Positions 8,428 through 16,281 of a DNA stretch of 64,000 nt are shown piece after piece. The stretch is from Phaeobacter porticola. Lineage in GTDB: Bacteria; Pseudomonadota; Alphaproteobacteria; Rhodobacterales; Rhodobacteraceae. The stretch's first letter is position 1. Every line of letters begins with the position of its first letter. The notes under the pieces were generated by a model. The model had not been told where the DNA came from. It ran no database searches and saw nothing but the letters and a program-made list of their open reading frames with translations. Position numbers and translations under genes: made by a program. The stretch spans positions 2,914,001 to 2,978,000 of the forward strand of contig NZ_CP016364.1 in assembly GCF_001888185.1 (NCBI RefSeq), written 5' to 3'.

Positions 8428-9792
8428 ATGCAGCAGGTTCTGTCCCTATTCCAAGGCGAAAGCCTCGCTGCGCGGGTGCTGCGGTCGGCCTCATGGCTGA
8501 TGATTGGCTATGGTGGCAGTCAGGCGCTGCGACTCGCGGCGAATCTGATTATGACCCGACTGCTGTTTCCCGAAGCTTTTGGTCTGATGGCACTGGTCAG
8601 CGTGGTGACCACCGGGCTGGCGCTGTTTTCGGACATGGGCATCGGTCCCTCCATCGCACAAAGCCAACGCGGCGATGATCCTGATTTTCTAGACACTGCA
8701 TGGAGCGTGCAGGTGGTGCGGGGCTTTGCCTTGTGGGGGATGACGCTGCTGCTGGCCTGGCCCATCTCGCAATTTTATGGCGCGCAAGAATTGCTGTGGT
8801 ATCTGCCAATTGCCGGCGTCGCGCTTGCGATCAATGGTTTTGACCCGATCCGGGTTGAGACAGCGCACAGACATCTGCTGGTCGGGCGTTTGACCGCGCT
8901 GGAATTGATTAGCCAGGCTATCGGCGTTGGCGCTATGGTGCTGCTGGCCTGGATCACACAATCGGTTCTGGCGCTGGTGCTGGGCAGCGTATTGCAAGCA
9001 GGGGCCTTTTTGTTGTTGGTTCACCTGAAATTGCCGGGACGCCGCAGCCAGTTCCGCTGGGAAACCAAAGCCCTAAGGGAATTGCTGCATTTCGGGAAAT
9101 GGATTTTTCTTTCGACCGCGTTCTGGTTCCTGACCTCGCAAGGGGACCGCGCAATCCTGGGTAAATTTGTGCCTTTAGAAGTGCTGGGCGTTTACAACAT
9201 CGGGTTCTTTCTGGCCAGTTTCCCGATGGCCCTGGGGCACGCTGTGAACCAACGGCTGATGATCCCCGTCTATCGAGACAAGCCTGCCCATATAGATCGG
9301 CGATATCGCCGCAAGCAGCGCCAGTTACGGACAGGCTTGACCGCGATGATCTTGTCGATGCTACTGGGCATGGCATGGGTCGGCCCGTGGCTCGTCGATT
9401 TTCTCTATGATGCACGCTATGTTTTCGCTGGCCCCATGGTGGTGCTGATTGCGCTGGCAATGGTGCCAGCGGTGATTACCATGACCTACGATCAGGCAGC
9501 GTTGGCCGCAGGCGACAGCCGATCGTTTTTTGTCTTTACCGCAACGCGCGCACTTGTCCAAACCGGGCTGTTTCTCACGGGCGTAATTCTGTTTGGCCTG
9601 ACCGGTGGCATCGCCGCGCTCGCATTTGCGATGGTTGTGGCCTATCCCGTATTGGTCTGGCTGGCTTGCAAGCACCGTGTTTGGGATCCGCTTCACGACG
9701 CGGTTTTTATCTTACTGGCGCTGGCCGTTGGGCTGTCTGCGATCTGGTGGCATTGGGCCCGCCTGACAGAGATGATGACCGCAGTGGGCTAG
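8428..9792 (+). CDS. Wzx-type polysaccharide flippase (MOP superfamily)
   Basis: A highly hydrophobic protein of about 454 residues with a dozen likely membrane segments and the family opening ASWLMIGYGGSQALRLAANL, followed by LLFPEAFGLMALV. MOP-superfamily flippases move undecaprenyl-linked oligosaccharide across the inner membrane. The start at 8428 is preferred because CGGGAG lies about 6 bp upstream; ATG 8401 and TTG 8383 are in-frame alternatives giving 9 or 15 more residues. It sits between glycosyltransferases and a Wzz-type gene, as expected for a Wzx/Wzy pathway, though no Wzy polymerase is in the window. Confidence 0.88.
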   Translation: MQQVLSLFQGESLAARVLRSASWLMIGYGGSQALRLAANLIMTRLLFPEAFGLMALVSVVTTGLALFSDMGIGPSIAQSQRGDDPDFLDTAWSVQVVRGFALWGMTLLLAWPISQFYGAQELLWYLPIAGVALAINGFDPIRVETAHRHLLVGRLTALELISQAIGVGAMVLLAWITQSVLALVLGSVLQAGAFLLLVHLKLPGRRSQFRWETKALRELLHFGKWIFLSTAFWFLTSQGDRAILGKFVPLEVLGVYNIGFFLASFPMALGHAVNQRLMIPVYRDKPAHIDRRYRRKQRQLRTGLTAMILSMLLGMAWVGPWLVDFLYDARYVFAGPMVVLIALAMVPAVITMTYDQAALAAGDSRSFFVFTATRALVQTGLFLTGVILFGLTGGIAALAFAMVVAYPVLVWLACKHRVWDPLHDAVFILLALAVGLSAIWWHWARLTEMMTAVG

Positions 9793-9813
9793 ACGCAATC
9801 AGTGGCCTCGCTC

Positions 9814-11100
9814 TCATCCGCTGGTTTCCGTTCCAGACGCTGGTCGTCGGGTGAACGCCGTGACCAGACGCGCAAACACCCCGCGCCGCTTTGGTTTTGT
9901 ATCAAGATAAGGGATTGCAACCACCGGCGTCAGGCCGGTTTCACGCTCCATCTGGGCAACACTGCGCAGTACCGGGCGCCGCAACTCCAATAGAAACGCA
10001 ATGCCGAGAGCCAAACCAAGGCTGGCAACACCGCCCATCAGCGCCTTTTTCTTGCGGGCGCCCGTGACCGGGTAGTCCGGCAGCGGTGCAGGTTCGATCA
10101 CGGTAAGGCGCTCTGACTGGCGCGAAGATTCCAGTCGGAACCCGACTTCTGCTTCCGTCCGGCGCTGTGAGATCACTTCTAGCTCGCTTTGCAGCTGGTC
10201 CATCTTGCGTTCATAGGCCCCCAGCTGTCGCTCCACCTCCGGTGTTGTTTGCAACGAAAGCTCAAGCGCGCGACGCCGGTTGAGCAACAATTCACGCTGC
10301 GCTTCTAATGTAGCCAGCTTTTCCTCGAACACTTGCAGCATCCGCTGGGCTGTGGCCTGCCGTTGGGTCGACGCTGTCTGATCTGCTTGACGGCGCAATT
10401 CGATCTGCTCTCGCTCGATCTCAATCAGGCCGGTGTTGAGGGTCGAAATCTCATCTCGCCGCATTTCAATCCCGCCAGGTAGTGCCACATTGTTGGCGTT
10501 GCGATAGGCGGTAACCTCATTTTCCAAGGTCGCGACCTCTTCACTCAGCGCGGCTTCCTTGTCGGCAAAGAATGTCAGCGTTTCTCGGGCTTGTTCAATA
10601 CGGGAACTCTGGCTCAACTCAATGGTACGGTTCGCAAACTCGCTCGCCACGGCCTGCGCCTGCTCTGGCGTGGGCATCAGCGCAGAGATTGTCAGAACTG
10701 AAATCGTGCCGTCATCTGCAAACCCCTCGCGCGCGGCAGCAACCCCAGTGAGCGAAACAGATTCCCGCAGCAGGGCCACCTGCTCGGACGGCACCAGCCC
10801 AGGTAGATCGGTGTAGAGACCAAATTTTTCGATAATCTCCAGCACAGAGCCCCGCGCCATCAAACGCTGTTCAATCAGCTGCAACCGCCGGGCAGAGGAC
10901 CCATCCACAGTCGATTTGGCCAGCTCATCCGCGATTTTGGGTCGAGTAATCTGCAACACGGCCGAGCTTTCGTAAGAATGCTGCTGCTTGGCCGCCACCC
11001 AGAGCGATACCATTGCCCCCAAGAGAATGACCCAAAAGATCACCGACGCGCGGCGGCGCAGCATATCCAAAATGTCATCCAGCGTACGGATCGGTCCCAT
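9814..11100 (-). CDS. Wzz/PCP-2a chain-length determinant (polysaccharide co-polymerase)
   Basis: About 428 residues. An N-terminal membrane helix (SVIFWVILLGAMVSLWVAA) is followed by a periplasmic region with long coiled coils (roughly residues 150-330, many Glu/Arg/Gln heptads) and a second membrane helix near residue 360 (ALMGGVASLGLALGIAFLLE). This is the two-helix PCP topology. The ATG at 11100 (MGPIRTLDDIL) is chosen; a TTG at 11115 would add five residues. The short cytosolic tail lacks an ATPase domain, which is supplied by the separate CpsD-like gene just upstream on the same strand. The pair would set chain length of the exported polysaccharide. Confidence 0.88.
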   Translation of the reverse strand: MGPIRTLDDILDMLRRRASVIFWVILLGAMVSLWVAAKQQHSYESSAVLQITRPKIADELAKSTVDGSSARRLQLIEQRLMARGSVLEIIEKFGLYTDLPGLVPSEQVALLRESVSLTGVAAAREGFADDGTISVLTISALMPTPEQAQAVASEFANRTIELSQSSRIEQARETLTFFADKEAALSEEVATLENEVTAYRNANNVALPGGIEMRRDEISTLNTGLIEIEREQIELRRQADQTASTQRQATAQRMLQVFEEKLATLEAQRELLLNRRRALELSLQTTPEVERQLGAYERKMDQLQSELEVISQRRTEAEVGFRLESSRQSERLTVIEPAPLPDYPVTGARKKKALMGGVASLGLALGIAFLLELRRPVLRSVAQMERETGLTPVVAIPYLDTKPKRRGVFARLVTAFTRRPASGTETSG

Positions 11101-11173
11101 GTATCGGCTCGTCAATAATTATGGAGATGTCGTGGTTTGGTCGCTTTGCGGTCGGATTATGGACGCGTGTGGA

Positions 11174-12247
11174 TCATTGACCATATTGCAACAACCCAGC
11201 GCCGCGCGCACGGTTCAGGCTTACCCCCAACAGTTGGGTCTGCCCCTCGAACATTTTTTCACAAGCCGCCAGATGAGCGGCGGTGGTACGGGTGCCGTCA
11301 GCGATCAGCAAAACCCCATCCACTTGCGGTAAGAACGCGGCAGTGTCGTCATGTTCGAGCACAGGTGGCAAGTCGAACAATGTCACATCAGCGCCGGTGC
11401 TCAGAACCATGTCATCAATGACACCGGCACAACGGCCATCATGCAAGATTTCCGCCGCATTGCGATCGGGCGCGGCAGTCAAGCCAACCGCCAGAGAGGC
11501 CGCCGGGCGAATAAGATGTTCCGGTAGCGACAGATCCCCGGAGAGAAAACCGGGCATGTCGCCGGATGGTGGCAGCTTCAGCGCCGAGGCAATGCCTGGC
11601 CGGCGAAAGTTCAAATCCATCAAGATCGTACGCGTACCCGGAACCCGCGCCATGCTGAGCGCAAGATTAACCGCCGAGAAGGTGGAGCCACAACCTGCCG
11701 TCGGAGCTGCGATTGCGACACGTTTCCAACCCTGGGCCTTTAGGCTGTGCAGCAGCCGTGTGCGCAGCAGATCAAAGGCATTGGCAGTTGGCGAGTTGCG
11801 AAAGAAATTGACAAGCGGGGAGCGCGCCGCCTGATGACCACGAATGTCCAGCGGCACCCTGTGCAGGCGTTCCCAGACCTCGGGTACGGTGGCAGGCAGG
11901 CGTTGCATCTGCGGTTCTGTGTTTGCAAGACCGTCGAGCTGCGATGTTTGCCGGGCCTCAGGACGACGGGCAAAGCGGTTGCGGTCATCATCCGCCGTCA
12001 AACGAGAGGCCAACTTGGCCGAGGATTTCGCCATCTCCTGCGCAGTTTCTTGGGTAACAGGGGCTGTCTGCGACGCAGAGTCACCCCGACCGGTCACAAC
12101 AGTGTCGTGCTCTGCCCCCGGATCGTCGCGACCCTTGCGACGTCGAAATCTTTTGAAACCTTGTTGCGTCATCGCAAAGGGCTTGTCCCACTCCTGTTTC
12201 TGCGCAGACCTAAGCGGGACATCCGATCCAGTCACCAAGTCTTTCAT
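11174..12247 (-). CDS. CpsD/CapB-like capsular ATPase (BY-kinase family) with degenerate Walker A
   Basis: The ATG at 12247 is chosen because GAGGGGG lies 5 bp upstream (357 residues); the longer frame from 12301 is rejected. Residues about 1-165 are charged and low-complexity. The C-terminal half is a BY-kinase/MinD-type ATPase: Walker A position APTAGCGSTFSAVNLA, Walker A' ILMDLNFRRP and Walker B VTLFDLPPV. In the P-loop the position normally held by lysine (GxGKST) reads Gly-Ser-Thr (GCGST), so the key phosphate-binding lysine is absent. The C-terminus has one tyrosine (LLQYGQ) rather than the usual tyrosine cluster. It likely partners the Wzz-type protein encoded directly downstream; whether it hydrolyses ATP or phosphorylates tyrosine is doubtful. 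Confidence 0.85.
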   Translation of the reverse strand: MKDLVTGSDVPLRSAQKQEWDKPFAMTQQGFKRFRRRKGRDDPGAEHDTVVTGRGDSASQTAPVTQETAQEMAKSSAKLASRLTADDDRNRFARRPEARQTSQLDGLANTEPQMQRLPATVPEVWERLHRVPLDIRGHQAARSPLVNFFRNSPTANAFDLLRTRLLHSLKAQGWKRVAIAAPTAGCGSTFSAVNLALSMARVPGTRTILMDLNFRRPGIASALKLPPSGDMPGFLSGDLSLPEHLIRPAASLAVGLTAAPDRNAAEILHDGRCAGVIDDMVLSTGADVTLFDLPPVLEHDDTAAFLPQVDGVLLIADGTRTTAAHLAACEKMFEGQTQLLGVSLNRARGAGLLQYGQ

Positions 12248-12322
12248 GGAACCCCCTCGCAGTTCTACCACGTTCGGCAAGACCCGCCTATAGCCCGACA
12301 ATCACACTTAGCACAGGGCGAG

Positions 12323-13216
12323 TTAATATCCGGTGCCCCGCAGGACAACCCCGACAGTCCGCCATAGCAAACCCAGATCGGCACGCAGTGACAGATCTCT
12401 CTGGTAGCTGGCATCCGCGCGACAACGCATGGCAAAACTACTCTCATTGCGCAATGAAACCTGCCACAGGCCGGTAATTCCGGGTTTGAGGTCAAAATAG
12501 GCCGTGGCATCACCATAGAGCGGCAGCTGATCAGGCATCATCGGGCGCGGCCCAACCAAGCTCATCTGACCCATCAATACGTTCCAAAGCTGGGGCAGTT
12601 CGTCCAGCGAGGTCGTGCGCAGGAATCGTCCGACCGGGGTGATACGCGGGTCGTTTTTCAGCTTTTGGGTTTCATCCCATTCACGGCGCAGCGCAGGATC
12701 CCGTGCCAAGTGACTCTCCAGAAGTTGATCGGCGTTGCAGACCATGGTGCGTAACTTCAGAATGGAAAACAACCGGCCACGCTGTCCCAGACGGTCCTGA
12801 GTATAGAAGGGATTGCCGCCCTCATACATGAGCGCCAGCGCTGCCATCAGGATCAGCGGCAGAGAGATTGGCAGCGTCAGAAGCACAAGAACTATGTCCA
12901 GCAGACGCTTACCCAGATTTGCATAACCGCCATCCTTGCTGCAAACCGCCGATGCATCATGAGAGGCCGTGGCATAGCTATTCGCAAATCCACCATGCGC
13001 GAACCCCAAGGCTTGCGATGCGGGGTTGCGGTCTTGATTGCGGCGCTGATCGCGTACTTGGGCGTTCAAATTGGCGGCGCGGTGTCCAATCAACCAGCCC
13101 CCTCCAGCATCACCAAGTGGAAAGCCACTGTAGAGCGACGGCCAACGGGACCAGATCAAACGCTGATCTGGAGCAATCGGCGGCCGCGCGTGCCCCTCTT
13201 GTAAGAAATCCTTCAT
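12323..13216 (-). CDS. undecaprenyl-phosphate sugar phosphotransferase (WcaJ/ExoY-like)
   Basis: About 297 residues from ATG 13216; the frame extends upstream to 13411 but that stretch looks like noncoding leader. The C-terminal 200 residues form a bacterial sugar transferase domain: membrane helix [48 protein letters not shown] followed by PRPMMPDQ, and [12 protein letters not shown]. These enzymes load the first sugar-1-phosphate onto undecaprenyl phosphate and so start polysaccharide synthesis. The roughly 95 N-terminal residues are hydrophilic, unlike the multi-helix N-terminus of WcaJ, so the protein is closer to the short ExoY type with an added tail. It heads the minus-strand unit that continues into the CpsD-like and Wzz-type genes. 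Confidence 0.88.
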   Translation of the reverse strand: MKDFLQEGHARPPIAPDQRLIWSRWPSLYSGFPLGDAGGGWLIGHRAANLNAQVRDQRRNQDRNPASQALGFAHGGFANSYATASHDASAVCSKDGGYANLGKRLLDIVLVLLTLPISLPLILMAALALMYEGGNPFYTQDRLGQRGRLFSILKLRTMVCNADQLLESHLARDPALRREWDETQKLKNDPRITPVGRFLRTTSLDELPQLWNVLMGQMSLVGPRPMMPDQLPLYGDATAYFDLKPGITGLWQVSLRNESSFAMRCRADASYQRDLSLRADLGLLWRTVGVVLRGTGY

Positions 13217-13885
13217 TTCCAACCCCAATCTGGAACCGCCCCCGCGGTCCTTTACCTTTGCGCTGAAACAACAGCGTCTTGATCCCACCGAAGCAGGCGT
13301 ACTCGCACCAATTTGACTGTCCCGACACGGCAGCGCCTCGGGTCCAAAGTCCAAACAAGATCGATGGTTTTTACCAGTCGCACCCCCATGCGACTGGAAC
13401 CTTCGTCCCAATCAAGCGGCCCTTTTTGAGCCAACTTCCAAACCGCACCTGCGGCAATTTCTTAATAAAGCAATTTTACACAAATCTCAGCAAAATCTGA
13501 AAGACGGCACAATTGACTAGGAATTCAGTAGATCAGGACGCCCTATAAGAAACAATTCCTCAAAAGGATAGGAATTGTCCTTGCGGACTACCCAAAAGTA
13601 TAAGGAATCAACTGAGAATAATGGTAAAATTTGAGTCAAAGCCAGACACATGGAAATGCTTGCGTTAACCTTCGCGCCAACACCCCACATGCATTAACCA
13701 ATATCCGGTAATGAAACCACCAGATTGTTCAGCCGCCAGAGCTGTAGCTCGCCTTGCTGCTGCACAGCATCCAAACCGGGGTCTGGCGTTGAACAACAGC
13801 CTAGAACTTGGCAAGGAGAGTGACGGACCCGGTGTTGGCTGACACAGCCCGCCCGCCCCAACATCAAGATAAAAAGGATCACGTT
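13217..13885. promoter_or_regulatory. 669-bp divergent intergenic region of the polysaccharide locus
   Basis: No convincing gene is seen here. The region separates the sugar-phosphate transferase (minus) from the DgoK-like gene (plus) and is clearly AT-richer than its surroundings from about 13,450 to 13,720. It contains a 27-bp inverted repeat (listed separately), an extra TAGGAATT at 13518, and two TTAACC motifs near 13,665 and 13,695 that resemble CtrA half-sites. It is long enough to hold promoters for both directions and an untranslated leader. Confidence 0.5.
13552..13578. repeat. perfect 9-bp inverted repeat with 9-bp spacer (candidate operator)
   Basis: ACAATTCCT at 13552-13560 and AGGAATTGT at 13570-13578 are exact reverse complements separated by 9 bp. 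A third half-site copy, TAGGAATT, lies at 13518-13525, 51 bp upstream of the same octamer at 13569. There is no T-run after it, so a regulator-binding site is more likely than a terminator. Confidence 0.55.
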
Positions 13886-14794
13886 ATGTGCGCTGCGTCT
13901 GCTGCCCAGAACTCCGCCCCCACCTCCGGCAAGCCCCGCGTCAAGTCTACCAAGTGGATCGCGGCCGACCATTCGAACGGGCGTATCTCGGCATGGTCCA
14001 TGCAGGAAGTTGAAGCACAGCAGCATGTCTTTGCAAGCTCCGGCGCAGATATGATGTCGGATCTAGCCTTGCTGGTTGACCGCTTGCACGATTGCGGCCC
14101 CGACACGCCGATTTTGCTAAGCGACGACGGCCTGCGTGGAGGCGATAGCGGGACGTTGACGGTTCCAGCCAAGGCCTCCAACCTGCCCATGGGCGAGACA
14201 ATGCTGAGTCGGCACCCACTTCGCTTGCTAGGAGGGTTATCGCAAGCCAATCCACGTGCGGTCATGCGGGGGGCCGCTAGCCGTATCGCCGGTTTCCTAA
14301 GCCTCAATCGCGACTGGGATGGGGTGGTTTGCGTGCCCGGAGAAACAACCCATTGGGCGCTTATTAGTGCTGATGAGATTGTGAGTTTTCAGAGTTTTCT
14401 GACAGCCGGGCTGTGGCGCAGCATCGCACCGCATATGTCTATTGACCCGGACGCGGAGATGGGCGCCCGGCAAACCGATGAATTGACCCAGGCGATGACG
14501 ACAATCCAGTCAAAGCCTGAAACACTAGCTGCGCGGCTGGCCGAATTGCAGGCACAGCCAAGTGGCAACAGCACCGCACGGGCGACGCGTCTCTGGGGAC
14601 TGCTGCTGGGGGCAGAACTGTCAGCGGCGCGGCCCTATTGGCTGGGGCAAAATATTGCGCTGATAGCCCCGCCCGCGTTGGATAACCTCTACAGCACTGC
14701 TCTTGGCCATCAGGGTATCTCGGTTACTCACACCGATGCGGATCGAATGGCCTTGGCCGGCCTGGTCAGCGCCTGGCGTGGCATGAGCGCCTGA
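13886..14794 (+). CDS. DgoK-like (2-dehydro-3-deoxygalactonokinase family) protein, probable pseudokinase
   Basis: A 302-residue protein from ATG 13886 with AAGGA 7 bp upstream. It aligns by eye along the DgoK family: WIAADHSNGRISAW corresponds to the N-terminal IDWGSTNLRAW of E. coli DgoK, VMRGAASRIAGFLSLN to VMRGEETQLIGA, VPGETTHWALIS to MPGTHCKWVQ, and GLLLGAELSAARPY to GLLIGAEVASMRDY. The fold-defining parts persist but the nucleotide/substrate motifs differ: DWG-S-T becomes DHSNG, RGEETQ becomes RGAASR and GTHCKW becomes GETTHW. No dgoA partner is nearby. True DgoK phosphorylates 2-keto-3-deoxygalactonate; this copy is probably not a normal kinase. It is divergent from the polysaccharide initiating gene, so it may belong to that locus. 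Confidence 0.72.
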   Translation: MCAASAAQNSAPTSGKPRVKSTKWIAADHSNGRISAWSMQEVEAQQHVFASSGADMMSDLALLVDRLHDCGPDTPILLSDDGLRGGDSGTLTVPAKASNLPMGETMLSRHPLRLLGGLSQANPRAVMRGAASRIAGFLSLNRDWDGVVCVPGETTHWALISADEIVSFQSFLTAGLWRSIAPHMSIDPDAEMGARQTDELTQAMTTIQSKPETLAARLAELQAQPSGNSTARATRLWGLLLGAELSAARPYWLGQNIALIAPPALDNLYSTALGHQGISVTHTDADRMALAGLVSAWRGMSA

Positions 14795-14824
14795 TGCAGC
14801 GCGCGCAGGGCGATCAAACGGCGG

Positions 14825-15955
14825 CTAGGGCAGCGGGTTGGTTTGAAATAAGCGGATCTTAAGTCCACCATGGGCGACTGGTGCGCCAAAAGGCTTAAAC
14901 GGTAGGTTTGTTGCCTTGGCGAGAGATGTCTCGCTGGTCACAATCCCCACACGCCACCCTCTAAAGCGGGCCTTCAAAGTCTCCCCCAATGCCGCATAAA
15001 GCGCATAGAGCAGTTTCTTATTGCCAATGCGGGCTCCGTAAGGCGGGTTCACAATCACCAACCCCTTGGGTGCATCCGGGCCAAGATCCGGCGGCATCAG
15101 GTCACTCACCGCTTGCTGGGTGATCTCTACCAGATCGCCAACACCCGCGCGTTCGGCATTGGCAGAGGCCATTTCAACAGCACCAGTGTTACGATCGGAG
15201 CCAAAAAACCGTGCGGACACCGCGCGCGTTTTCTGTTCCGCGCGAAGGTCATCCCAAGCCGCAGCATCGAAATTTGCCAGCTGTTCAAACGCAAAACTAC
15301 GGCTGCGGCCGGGAAAAAGGCCTTTGGCAATCTCAGCGGCCTCAATCACGAAGGTGCCCGAACCGCACATTGGATCCACCACCGGTTCTTGGCCGTCATA
15401 GCCGCAATCGCGTAAGAACAGCGCCGCCAGGTTCTCGCGCATGGGTGCCTTACCAACGGCGGTCTTGTGACCGCGCTTGTGCAACCCATCACCCGACGTA
15501 TCGACGCTGAAGGTACATAGGTTGTCCTCGATCCGCAGTTTAACGGTTATGTCAGCTTCGGCGCTGATGGGCGCGCCCAGTTCTTCGGTAATGGCGCGTT
15601 CAATGCGCTGGGTCGCCGCCCCTGCGTGGTAGATCTTGGATTTCTTATTTGTGGTCGTCTCGACCCGGATCGGCACATCGGGACGTAGCACTTCGGACCA
15701 TGGGAACTTGCGCGCACGCTTGTCCAGCTGGGCAAGGTGAAACGCCCGAAAGGACCCGATACGGGCCAGCACCCGCGCCGCGCCGCGCAGTTGCAAGTTC
15801 GCCCGCCAAACCGCATGCCAATCGCCCTCGAAAGAGACGCCGCCGGGCACGGTTTTGGTGCCGGAAAATCCAGCCTCCTCTGCTTCGCGTTGCAGGGTCT
15901 GCTCCATTCCAGGAGGGGCAGTCAGAAAGATCTCGAATGTGTCGCTTGTATCCAT
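14825..15955 (-). CDS. THUMP-domain rRNA guanine-N2 methyltransferase (RlmL N-domain/YpsC family)
   Basis: A 376-residue SAM-dependent methyltransferase. An N-terminal ferredoxin-like/THUMP region (EIFLTAPPGMEQTL, RIEDNLCTFSVDTSG, LHKRGHK) that binds RNA is followed by a Rossmann methyltransferase domain with the SAM motif DPMCGSGTFVIEAAEIA and the catalytic NPPY in VIVNPPYGARIG. These enzymes methylate guanine N2 in 23S rRNA. It is about the length of the first half of E. coli RlmL and lacks the RlmK half, as in other alphaproteobacteria. It is convergent with the DgoK-like gene and divergent from the glycerol operon. Confidence 0.9.
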   Translation of the reverse strand: MDTSDTFEIFLTAPPGMEQTLQREAEEAGFSGTKTVPGGVSFEGDWHAVWRANLQLRGAARVLARIGSFRAFHLAQLDKRARKFPWSEVLRPDVPIRVETTTNKKSKIYHAGAATQRIERAITEELGAPISAEADITVKLRIEDNLCTFSVDTSGDGLHKRGHKTAVGKAPMRENLAALFLRDCGYDGQEPVVDPMCGSGTFVIEAAEIAKGLFPGRSRSFAFEQLANFDAAAWDDLRAEQKTRAVSARFFGSDRNTGAVEMASANAERAGVGDLVEITQQAVSDLMPPDLGPDAPKGLVIVNPPYGARIGNKKLLYALYAALGETLKARFRGWRVGIVTSETSLAKATNLPFKPFGAPVAHGGLKIRLFQTNPLP

Positions 15956-16281
15956 GTCATCTCCTTAGCGGCAAATATCATGATCAGCGACGGCAAATTT
16001 GGCCTACTACCCCGCGATTGACCAAGATCCAGACGTGCGCATCTGATCGTTCGGATCGCGCAGAACGCGAAAACACGGCAAGAATGCCGCGATGCAGCAT
16101 AAATTCACACTGGAACGCCTCCGCGAAGCCCACCGGTAACGGAATTTTTTTCGATACAAAACAGGACACTACGCCAAACTAAAAAATTAGTTTGACAAGA
16201 TAGACCCCGGTGTGGAACCTGTTTGTCAGCCAGGTGCCACGAGGTATGTCTGGCCATAATAAATCACTAGGGAGGAGAAAG
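15956..16281. promoter_or_regulatory. 326-bp divergent promoter region of the glycerol transporter operon
   Basis: Noncoding as far as can be seen. The right part holds an 18-bp inverted repeat (16176-16193) directly followed by TTGACA at 16192-16197, a plausible -35 element; no good -10 hexamer is evident at the usual distance. GGAGGAG sits just ahead of the glpV ATG at 16282. Confidence 0.45.
16176..16193. repeat. inverted repeat overlapping TTGACA upstream of glpV (candidate operator)
   Basis: AAACTAA, 4 bp of A, TTAGTTT: a perfect 7-bp inverted repeat whose last two bases overlap TTGACA at 16192. The position about 90 bp before glpV suits a repressor site for the transporter operon. No regulator gene is adjacent. 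Confidence 0.45.
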
